A DNA stretch of 64,000 bases, taken from Deltaproteobacteria bacterium. Lineage in GTDB: Bacteria; Desulfobacterota; Binatia; Binatales; Binataceae. Within the stretch, counting starts at the first letter, position 1; each line of letters opens with the position of its first letter. The notes below the pieces were generated by a model that saw only the letters and a list, made by a program, of their open reading frames with translations, searched no databases and had not been told where the DNA came from. Positions 57,955 to 64,000 of the stretch are shown here, in pieces. The position numbers and the translations under genes are program-made. The stretch lies in the NCBI GenBank assembly GCA_021794015.1, contig JAJYRQ010000004.1, forward strand, positions 1-64,000, in the 5' to 3' direction.

Positions 57955-58377
57955 ATGGCAGAGGCTTTCACCCTAAAGCTGGTCACCCCGGAAGGAACCT
58001 TGTTCGACGGCGCGGTCGAGGCCGCAATCGCCGTAGGAACGCTGGGGGTCTTCGGCGTTTTGGCGCATCACATCGATTTCGTCACCTCGCTGCGTCCCGG
58101 GCTGGTAAACCTGGTCGAGTCGGAGGGCCGCACGCAGTCCTACCTGGTGAGCGGCGGGATCGCCGAGGTCAAGAACGGCGCGCTCACGCTGCTCGTGCCG
58201 CAGGCCCGTCTGGCCGGGGAGATCGATACCGCCAACAGCGAGCAGCGGCTCAAAGCGGCGCGCGAGCGGCTGGCGCGGCTAAGCTCCTACGAGCCGGACT
58301 ACCCGGAGGCGGAGCAGGAACTGCTGATGGCCCAGGCGGTCGAGCAGGTCGCCGCTCTCCAACGCTCGCACCGCTGA
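57955..58377 (+). CDS. atpC: F1Fo ATP synthase subunit epsilon
   Basis: A 140-residue subunit with the beta-sandwich N-terminus (KLVTPEGTLFDGAVEAAIAV) and two C-terminal helices that can regulate ATP hydrolysis. It ends the atp operon; the Fo genes atpB and atpE are not in the window. Confidence 0.95.
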   Translation: MAEAFTLKLVTPEGTLFDGAVEAAIAVGTLGVFGVLAHHIDFVTSLRPGLVNLVESEGRTQSYLVSGGIAEVKNGALTLLVPQARLAGEIDTANSEQRLKAARERLARLSSYEPDYPEAEQELLMAQAVEQVAALQRSHR

Positions 58378-58610
58378 TTGCCCACCCCAGATGCCTGGTC
58401 CGTCAGTCGAGACCTGTGGAAGTGCAGGCGCAAGGGCGCGAAAATAGACCAGCCACGTTGCGGCCAGCCGTGTTGGGCCACATGACGCTTGAGCATCGCG
58501 AGGCTCGCGCGTAACCGTGACAGCTTGTCAGCAGGCATGCTCGTGTGCAACCATGAGTCTGTGGTCTGTCCTCGCCGCCAACGGTTCGAAATTAAGGAGT
58601 CGCTGAGTTT

Positions 58611-58862
58611 ATGGCTAGCAAGAAACTGATTGACGAGGTGTGGGAGAAAGGCAGGCCTATTCGCGGTAGCAATCCGGACACTTGGCGTCGAGACCCCAAG
58701 GGCAACGTAATTTGCAAGAGATCATATGGCACACAGGGGGAATACGGATGGGAGATTGATCACAAGATTCCTGTGGCCAAAGGCGGCAGCGATAACATCC
58801 GCAATCTTCAGCCGCTTCACCACGAAGAAAATCGCGAGAAATCCGACAGAATCAGGAAGTGA
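58611..58862 (+). CDS. Small HNH endonuclease
   Basis: This 83-residue protein is a stand-alone HNH domain: WEIDHKIPVAKGGSDNIRNL supplies the first His (IDH), Asn (NIRNLQ) and the distal HHEENREKSD His/Asn. Its base composition is visibly more AT-rich than its neighbours, suggesting transfer. There is no adjacent partner such as an ATPase or methylase. Confidence 0.85.
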   Translation: MASKKLIDEVWEKGRPIRGSNPDTWRRDPKGNVICKRSYGTQGEYGWEIDHKIPVAKGGSDNIRNLQPLHHEENREKSDRIRK

Positions 58863-59071
58863 CTCCTCCGCTTTCTTCGAAGACATACGACTATTGGATC
58901 GCTGTGCAGAGCGCTGCGCGCACCTCTGCGCGGGTCAGATTCGATCCGAAGTTATCTCGATATCATGCCAGTAACGCGCGGCGATAGAAGTATTCATTCG
59001 CTCGGCGAGTTGCTGACGCCGTTCTGTCCGTGCGCTCTGCCTGGTCGGGTTCGTTTGCCGCCGGGACGGCG

Positions 59072-60532
59072 CTAGAGGTTGAAGACGACCAGCCGTTCCT
59101 CGGTCATCTCTCGAACGGCGCGGCCGGGGCCTTCGCGCCCTTGCCCGCTCTCCTTGACGCCGCCGTAGGGAAGCTGGTCGGTGCGCCAAGTCGAGGTGCC
59201 GTTGACGATAATGCCGCCGACCCGAAGCGAGCGGACGGCGCGCAGCGCCAGGTCCAGCCGGTTGGTGAAGATACCGCAGTGCAGCCCGTAGCGCCCGGCG
59301 TTGATTAGCTCGAAGACCCGGTCGAGGTCTTCATAGCGCTGCACGGTGACCACCGGGCCGAAGATTTCCTCGCACACCACGCGCATCGAGGGCTCAACCT
59401 CGGCAAGCACCGTCGGATCGTACCGGGTGCCGTGGCGCCGGCCGCCGGTGAGCAGCTTGGCGCCGGCGCCAAGCGCCTCATCGACCCACTGCTCGACCCG
59501 GCGGGCGGCGGCCTCGTCGATGAGGGTGCCGACGTCGGTTTCGGGGTCGAGCGGGTCGCCCGGCTTAAGCTTGCGCACCTCGTCGACCAGGCGCGCAACG
59601 AACTGGTCGTAGAGCCGGGCATGGACGTAAAGGTTTTGCACCGAGATGCAGCTTTGACCGGCAAGCCGCATCGCGTTGCGGGCGCATAGCGGGGCGCTGG
59701 CGTCGACCGAGGCGTCGGCATGGACGATGGTCGGTCCGTTGCCGCCCAGCTCAAGCGCCACGCGGCGCATCCCGCAGGCCGCTTTGATCTCGGCGCCGAC
59801 GCGGCTTGAGCCGGTAAAGCTGATGAAGTTGACGCGCGGGTCGCGCACCAGCGCCGGGCCAACCGTTTTGCCGTAAAGCACCCCGAGAAAACCCGCAGGC
59901 AGCCCCGCCGCGAAGAAGAGTTCGCCGAGCTTGCTGACCGACCAGGGTGCCTGCGGCGGCGCCTTCAGCACGACGGTGTTGCCCGCGGCAATGGCGGGAG
60001 CGACCTTGTGGCAGGCCAGATTGAAGGGCGCGTTGAAGGGCGTGATGCCGGCCACCACGCCCACCGGGAAGCGCAGCAGCAGCGCCAGCTTGCCCGCGCC
60101 CATCGGGGCGCCGTCCAGCGGAACGTGCTCGCCCTGGATGCGGATCGCCTCCTCTGCCGAGAGCATGACGGTCTCCTGAGAGCGGGCGACTTCGGCGCGG
60201 GCGTCTTTGATCGCCTTGCCGGTTTCGCGCGCGATGATGACGGCGATTTCCTCGCTGCGCGCGGCGAGCAGCTCGCCCACGCGGCGCAAAAGGGCGGCGC
60301 GCCGGTACCCCGGCAGCGCCGCGGCTTCGGCCTTCGCCTTGGCGGCCGCGCCCAGCGCGTCGTCGAGGTCTTGCAGCGATGATTCGGGCGCGCGCGCAAC
60401 CACCTCGCCACGGTAGGGATCGATTACGTCGTAAAGAATCTTGCCGGCGCGCCGGGCCCCCGCGATGAGCATATCGATTCGAGCCGGTTCGGCCTGCCTT
60501 GTGCCGGCCGTTACGCTTTGCGCTTGACTCAT
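59072..60532 (-). CDS. NAD(P)-dependent aldehyde dehydrogenase
   Basis: A 486-residue ALDH-superfamily member. The catalytic cysteine is in AGQSCISVQNLYV, the glutamate in ALELGGNGP, and the N-terminal FNAPFNLACHKVAPAIAAGNTVVLK binds the cofactor. The C-terminal GRYGLHCGIFTNRLDLALRA and PYGGVKESGQGREG are typical. It most resembles succinate-semialdehyde or lactaldehyde dehydrogenases; the substrate is uncertain. Confidence 0.92.
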   Translation of the reverse strand: MSQAQSVTAGTRQAEPARIDMLIAGARRAGKILYDVIDPYRGEVVARAPESSLQDLDDALGAAAKAKAEAAALPGYRRAALLRRVGELLAARSEEIAVIIARETGKAIKDARAEVARSQETVMLSAEEAIRIQGEHVPLDGAPMGAGKLALLLRFPVGVVAGITPFNAPFNLACHKVAPAIAAGNTVVLKAPPQAPWSVSKLGELFFAAGLPAGFLGVLYGKTVGPALVRDPRVNFISFTGSSRVGAEIKAACGMRRVALELGGNGPTIVHADASVDASAPLCARNAMRLAGQSCISVQNLYVHARLYDQFVARLVDEVRKLKPGDPLDPETDVGTLIDEAAARRVEQWVDEALGAGAKLLTGGRRHGTRYDPTVLAEVEPSMRVVCEEIFGPVVTVQRYEDLDRVFELINAGRYGLHCGIFTNRLDLALRAVRSLRVGGIIVNGTSTWRTDQLPYGGVKESGQGREGPGRAVREMTEERLVVFNL

Positions 60533-60863
60533 TTGAGACGCCTCGTGACCTGCCTGTTGTCGCGCCGGTGAGGAGCAGTCGGGGATTGCCGCCGGGGTTT
60601 CTCAGACCCGGCCCGACTTCTCCCATTATAGGGCGCGCCACACCGGAACCGGGAAAGCGGCGGTCGCTTAATTAAGATGCCCTGCGATGCGCGGGACGGC
60701 TTAAAAACCGCGTACGCTCGGCGAGGCACGGCGGCTGAGCACTCGGGAGCGGACCGCTCCTTGACTCACGTTTGGCACCGGCACAGCCTGAAGTAAAGGG
60801 GGGACGCGCCAAGTCAGCGTTCGGCCGCAGACTGCGGCTGCTTTCCGGCGCGTTCAGGTCACG
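60533..60863. other. Intergenic region between aldehyde dehydrogenase and HTH gene
   Basis: These 331 bases contain no supported gene. They are the shared upstream region of the divergent aldehyde dehydrogenase and the HTH gene. A ttgact at 60773 could be a -35 element, but no matching -10 is clear. Confidence 0.4.
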
Positions 60864-61070
60864 GTGGCTGAGGACCGCATATTGACGGTCAAAGAGCTGT
60901 CCGAGTACCTGCGGGTCCATCCGACGACGATCTACAGGCTGCTCAAACAGGAACGCCTGCCGGGATTCAGAGTGGCCAGCGGCTGGCGTTTCAGCCGTGC
61001 GGCTATCGAGCGGTGGGAGCGCGAGCAGGCGGAAAAGAGGGCCTTGCGGGACGAGGAAGACAAAGGCTAA
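60864..61070 (+). CDS. Excisionase/MerR-type helix-turn-helix protein
   Basis: A GTG-started, 68-residue protein made of one winged HTH (LTVKELSEYLRVHPTTIYRLLKQERLPGFRVASGWRFSRAAIERW, given here as the whole domain in outline: the recognition helix is HPTTIYRLL). This is the HTH_17/excisionase-type domain found in small regulators and phage excisionases. No phage or integrase gene is nearby. It lies 422 bases upstream of the MerB-like selenoprotein gene on the same strand, so it could regulate that locus. Confidence 0.85.
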   Translation: MAEDRILTVKELSEYLRVHPTTIYRLLKQERLPGFRVASGWRFSRAAIERWEREQAEKRALRDEEDKG

Positions 61071-61438
61071 GCCGCTTTCCCGCAAATCCAGCGACAAAGC
61101 GCAAGTTGCCATTGCGGGCGCCGACGGCAACTGCGTGGCCGCCAGATGCAGCGGCGAATGAGCCGGCGCTGCGCTCCTGCCGGCCTGCCCGCGCCGCGGC
61201 AGGCAGGTCGTGGAGGCGCGGAGGACCGCCCGGCGCGCCAGGGCCGCGCGGGCGTCTTGCCGCCCGTCTCCCCACTGGAAGAGGTCGGCGCGAAGCGCCG
61301 GGTGAGCGACCTTGCTCCTCGCTCCTTCGCCGTTCTCGCTTCTTACACGACGACGGGGGGCGAGGCCGGCCGTTGTTTTGATTTGCCAACCGCCCGGACG
61401 GTTGCGCCGGACTTGCGAAAAAGAGCGATCCAGGCATA
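61071..61438. other. Leader region before the selenoprotein genes, no gene supported
   Basis: These 368 bases are GC-rich, with short frames in several phases that lack ribosome binding sites or similarity. The final part (ttgcgaaaaagagcgatcc at about 61413) is less GC-rich and could contain a promoter, but I cannot define one. Confidence 0.4.
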
Positions 61439-61469
61439 GCATAAGCCGCGGATGCCCGGCGGCTTATGC
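61439..61469. promoter_or_regulatory. Perfect 11-bp inverted repeat upstream of the MerB-like gene
   Basis: gcataagccgc (61439-61449) and gcggcttatgc (61459-61469) are exact inverse complements around a 9-base loop. The repeat ends 23 bases before the favoured GTG start at 61493. It could be an operator for a dimeric regulator or an RNA hairpin in the leader. It also covers the alternative ATG at 61466, which argues against that start. Confidence 0.65.
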
Positions 61470-61492
61470 CGGGCAGAGAATGGAGTGCAGCC

Positions 61493-62173
61493 GTGGCGGA
61501 TATGGCGTTGCTCGACCGAGGATTCGCGGCAATCATCCGGCGCTTCGTCGAAACCGGGCAGGGCCCCCACTACACGGAGTTGGCGCAGGAATTGGGCCTG
61601 TCGGTGGAGCAGGGGCGAGAGTTGGTTCACGAGCTGTTCGCGCGCAATGTTCCGGGCTGGGTGCATCCGGGCACCGACCTGATCGCCTCGTTTGCGCCGT
61701 TCAACAACCTGCCTACCCAGTATCGCGTGAGCGTCGACGGCCACCAGAAGTGGTTCGCCCAGTGAGGGTTTGAGGCGCTGGCGGTCCGCTGGCTATTTCC
61801 CGGCAAGAAAGTTCGAATCGACGCGCCGTGCCTGGAGTGCGGGGAGCCGATGGCGCTCGAGATGCGCGACGACCGAATTCTGTTGACGCAGCCGGACACG
61901 ATGGTGGGTTACACCCACAGTCCCGTCGGCGGGCCGCGCGAGACGATCGCCTTTCGCTGAGGGGGCATGAATCTCTTCCGGTCGGAAGAGCACGCGCGCC
62001 AGTGGAAGGGTTTTAAGCCGGAGATGGAGAAAACGCTGCGGCCGGTCTCTTTCTGGGCCGAGCTTTTCAGCGAGCAGTTGTTTCGCCAACGCGGGCGGGC
62101 CGACTACATGTCCTGGCTGAGGTCTGAGGAAGGCCGGCAGTCGCTGGCGAGCTTGTGGGCGAAGATGCCGTAA
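61493..62173 (+). CDS. MerB-like organomercurial lyase with two selenocysteines (in-frame TGA at 61763 and 61958)
   Basis: Ordinary translation stops at 61763 and 61958, but the frame continues past both TGAs to TAA at 62171, giving 226 residues from GTG 61493 (GGAG lies 7 bases upstream); MerB has about 212. The N-terminal helical part (HYTELAQELGLSVEQGRELV) and core match the alkylmercury lyase family. The first TGA (residue 91) sits in WFAQ-U-GFEALAV, aligned with the catalytic Cys96 of MerB (YAWCALD type); MerB Asp99 is Glu94. The second TGA (residue 156) sits in AFR-U-GGMNLFRSEEHARQW, aligned with Cys159 in the MerB C...FFAS.EAA..W motif. Cys113 matches structural Cys117. Each TGA has a hairpin 18-19 bases downstream. 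It probably cleaves carbon-mercury bonds, or a related organometal bond, using selenols. Confidence 0.88.
61763..61793 (+). promoter_or_regulatory. Putative bacterial SECIS element 1 (MerB-like Sec91)
   Basis: After the TGA at 61763-61765, gctggcg (61777-61783) pairs with cgctggc (61787-61793) through seven pairs (two are G-U). The apical loop is gtc, starting 18 bases after the TGA. A G at the start of a short apical loop at this distance is what SelB recognition of bacterial SECIS elements requires. Confidence 0.8.
61958..61990 (+). promoter_or_regulatory. Putative bacterial SECIS element 2 (MerB-like Sec156)
   Basis: After the TGA at 61958-61960, ctcttcc (61973-61979) pairs perfectly with ggaagag (61984-61990). 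The loop is ggtc, beginning 19 bases after the TGA. The loop matches the GGTC found in the fdhF SECIS loop of Escherichia coli. Confidence 0.85.
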
Positions 62174-62273
62174 GGGCAGTGCTGCGTGGTGTTGAGGCGA
62201 GCCCGGGCGGCCCGGTCCGGCCGCCGAACGCCGGTTTGGACGCACGGTCGCAGCCGCGAGAGGAGCGTCGCAA

Positions 62274-63164
62274 ATGCCGAGCGATTACGTCCGCTACATC
62301 GATAAGACGCGCGATTATTACCTGGCCGAGGGTTACAAGGAGCCGTACCGCTGGGCGCATTTCGAGGAGATCCCGTTTACCCGGCTTAGCAAGCCGCTTA
62401 GGCGCTGCCGCCTGACCATCGTAACGACCAGTGACATCGCGGTTCGCAGCGAATCGGGCGGCCGCGAGAGCGTCGACAAGGACACCCTGGTCGGACGCAT
62501 CTACTCGATTCCGTTTGACGTAGCGGCCGAGCGCCTTTACAGCCGCAACGAGCATTACGACCAGCACGCGACCAGTCTTGACGACGTCAACGCCTATTGT
62601 CCGGTGGACCGGGTAAGAGAACTGGCCGCCACGGGACGGATCGGCGGTTTTGCGCCGCGTTTTCATGCGGCCTACACTTCTTACAGCCAGCGGATCACCA
62701 TGGAGCGCGATGCGCCGGAAGTGCTGCGGCGATGCCGGGAGGACGAGGTCGATGCGGTGCTGCTGACACCTGTCTGACCCGTCTGCCATCAGACCGTCGG
62801 TCTGATAGCGCGTCATCTGGAAGCTAACGGTATTGCGACCGTGGTTTTCGGCACGGCCCGCGACATTGTGGAAAGCGTTGGTGTGCCTCGTTTCATTTTC
62901 ACCGACTTTCCCTTGGGCAATCCGTGCGGCCGGCCGTTCGACGCTACGATGCAGCGTGCGATCGTTGAAACCGGCCTTGAGCTGCTCGAGAAGGCCACGG
63001 CTGTTGCACCAACCGTGACCACGCCCTACGTCTGGAGCGACGACGATTCGTGGAAACGGCTCATCTTCAGTAAGGAACAGCCTTTTCTGGAGGGCGAGGC
63101 CTACCGCCGCTGGATGGAGGCCAAGGAAAAGTACCGGCAGCTCAAGCGCGAGGGCCAGGTTTGA
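62274..63164 (+). CDS. GrdB-like selenoprotein with a UPVC motif (in-frame TGA at 62775)
   Basis: Reading through the TGA at 62775-62777 joins two open stretches into one 296-residue protein from ATG 62274 (AGGAG 8 bases upstream). It belongs to the glycine/sarcosine/betaine reductase selenoprotein B-like family: FSH-type region (YSRNEHYDQHATSLDDVN), GRIGGFAPRFHAAY, and a Rossmann-like end with TDFPLGNPCGRP. The TGA codes for residue 168 in LLTPV-U-PVCHQTVG, giving a U-x-x-C redox pair (Sec168, Cys171). It lies 100 bases after the MerB-like gene. Family members are thiol/selenol oxidoreductases; GrdB itself cleaves C-N bonds. Its substrate here is unknown. Confidence 0.88.
62775..62806 (+). 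promoter_or_regulatory. Putative bacterial SECIS element 3 (GrdB-like Sec168)
   Basis: After the TGA at 62775-62777, atcagacc (62788-62795) pairs perfectly with ggtctgat (62799-62806). The loop is gtc, starting 18 bases after the TGA, the same loop and distance as element 1. Confidence 0.88.
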
Positions 63165-63208
63165 CCAAGCTGCAGGGCGGACCGGGCGAGGGTTCGCGGG
63201 AGCCGGCA

Positions 63209-63445
63209 ATGGCGCGAAACGTGGTGGTCTATTCGACCCCGCTCTGCGCTCCGTGCGAGCACCTCAAGCAGTATCTGCGCAGCCGAGGGGTCTCGTTCGT
63301 TGTGCGCGATATCATGATGGACGAAGAGGCGGCGATCTTCCTCGAGGACCGGGGGATTAGGTCTACGCCGGTTCTGGCGGTTGACGACGCGCTGGTCGTC
63401 GGTTTCGACCGCAAGCGCGTGGACGAGCTTTTGGGGCTCGCCTAA
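63209..63445 (+). CDS. Glutaredoxin-like protein (CAPC)
   Basis: Start at ATG 63209, giving 78 residues; an upstream TTG at 63161 would add a poor leader. VVVYSTPLCAPCEHLKQYLRS holds the active site CAPC (Cys13, Cys16), and STPVLAVDDALVVGFD is the cis-proline and C-terminal part of the glutaredoxin/NrdH fold. It follows the GrdB-like gene by 44 bases and probably reduces selenenylsulfide or disulfide bonds formed by the upstream selenoproteins. Confidence 0.88.
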   Translation: MARNVVVYSTPLCAPCEHLKQYLRSRGVSFVVRDIMMDEEAAIFLEDRGIRSTPVLAVDDALVVGFDRKRVDELLGLA

Positions 63446-63581
63446 GCGGCAACCGCGCGCGGGAATAACAAGAGCGCCTGCGCCGCCATACCGTGTACCG
63501 CTCGGACGGGTCGGCACTGAAGATTAATCGCGGCCTGGAGGGCGGCGGCACGTGCCGCGCTGTGAAAGGAAGGCGCAACGC

Positions 63582-64000
63582 ATGTCCACCGATCGGGGCT
63601 TGAGTTTTTCCTTTTCCGAAGAGCAGGAGGCGATTCGCCGGCTTGCGGCGCAGTTCGCCGAAAAAGAAATCAAGCCGGTTGCGCGCCGGTTCGAACACGA
63701 TCTCGAAGGCAGGCTTGCCGAGGAGATCATCGACCGGGCCGCGGCGGTGGGGCTGCTCGCTTTGCCGGTGCCCAAGGAGTTCGGCGGAGGCGGCGGCTCC
63801 AACGTCGATTGCACGCTGGTGCTGGAGGAGCTGGCGGTGGGATGCGGCGGGGTGGCAACCGCGATCGGCGCAAGCTGGTTTGGCCAGACGCCCGTCATGA
63901 TGGCGGCTAGCGCCGAGCAGCGCCGCTGGGTCTTCCCGCCTTTGGCGTCCGCCGACAAGGGCCGGCTTGTCTGCATGGCGATGACCGAGCCGGCCGGCGG
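63582..64000 (+). CDS. Acyl-CoA dehydrogenase, N-terminal part (cut by window end)
   Basis: Begins at ATG 63582 after GAAAGGAAGG. The visible 139 residues hold the N-terminal helical domain (FSEEQEAIRRLAAQFAEKEIKPVA), PVPKEFGGGGGSN, and the FAD-binding MAMTEPAGG at the window edge. Acyl-CoA dehydrogenases introduce a double bond at the alpha-beta position. Chain preference cannot be told from this fragment, and it is probably the first gene of another unit. Confidence 0.93.
   Translation, partial: MSTDRGLSFSFSEEQEAIRRLAAQFAEKEIKPVARRFEHDLEGRLAEEIIDRAAAVGLLALPVPKEFGGGGGSNVDCTLVLEELAVGCGGVATAIGASWFGQTPVMMAASAEQRRWVFPPLASADKGRLVCMAMTEPAG

Noticed and set aside
60864..61070. Prophage excisionase as evidence for an integrated element
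   Set aside because: No integrase, phage structural gene or attachment repeats are visible nearby; the HTH domain type is also used by ordinary small regulators.
61493..62173. Treating the MerB-like region as a pseudogene with two nonsense mutations
   Set aside because: Both interruptions are TGA, both align with catalytic cysteines, both are followed by SECIS-like hairpins, and no other frame damage is visible.
62274..62777. A free-standing 167-residue protein ending at 62777
   Set aside because: The frame continues with family-like sequence past the TGA, and a perfect hairpin follows at SECIS distance.
63162..63164. A fourth selenocysteine at the TGA that ends the GrdB-like frame
   Set aside because: The sequence after it in that frame is not protein-like; it is the normal stop, followed by the glutaredoxin gene.

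Overview
The window is visibly GC-rich bacterial chromosome with dense gene packing, many ATGA-type start/stop overlaps and a Gram-negative gene set: an outer-membrane porin, a quinone-linked class 2 dihydroorotate dehydrogenase, GlnE, and the PrkA-YeaH-SpoVR trio. The F1Fo ATP synthase operon has paired b' and b subunits behind a bactofilin. This combination fits a deltaproteobacterial or Binatota-like lineage; that is an inference from gene content, and no rRNA or other phylogenetic marker was seen.

Layout. 1-926: intergenic repeats. 927-3972: a four-repeat pentapeptide/bactofilin-like membrane protein, palindromic repeats and an IS110-family transposase relic. 3973-8965 (minus): thrC, hom, an AlaC-type aminotransferase and pyrD. 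9188-12430: thyX, a MoxR ATPase and a VWA protein. 12460-23573: a cobalamin riboswitch followed by a tightly overlapping cobalamin operon (cbiA, cbiD, a cbiC-cbiE fusion, cbiT, cbiL, bluB, cbiF, cobA, cbiH, cbiG, a ChuX-like small protein, cbiX). 23737-25438: an AAA ATPase and PIN-like nuclease pair. 26192-32733: glnE, a sigma-54 response regulator, and a PAS histidine kinase with a single-domain receiver. 33029-36613: porin, two c-type cytochromes and a Tat-exported AniA-like copper nitrite reductase. 36651-42690: methyltransferase, thioesterase, bioB, a MobA-like protein, amidase, a membrane protein and a metallo-beta-lactamase-fold hydrolase. 42976-47971: prkA, a coiled-coil protein, yeaH and spoVR. 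48031-51464 (minus): a large FAD/Fe-S dehydrogenase and a PPOX-fold protein. 51759-58377: bactofilin and atpF'FHAGDC. 58611-60532: a small HNH nuclease and an aldehyde dehydrogenase.

The most striking part is 60864-63445. Ordinary gene calling breaks two genes here at in-frame TGA codons. Read through, the first is a 226-residue MerB (organomercurial lyase) homologue in which two TGAs fall exactly where MerB has its two catalytic cysteines (Cys96 and Cys159). The second is a 296-residue GrdB-like protein with a U-P-V-C motif. All three TGAs are followed by a 7-8 bp hairpin whose apical loop is GTC or GGTC and starts 18-19 nt after the TGA, the geometry expected of a bacterial SECIS element. 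A CxxC glutaredoxin follows, an excisionase-type HTH gene lies upstream, and a perfect 11-bp inverted repeat sits just before the MerB-like gene. I read this as a selenocysteine-dependent locus for organomercurial or related organometal/thiol-reactive chemistry. The window ends inside an acyl-CoA dehydrogenase gene.
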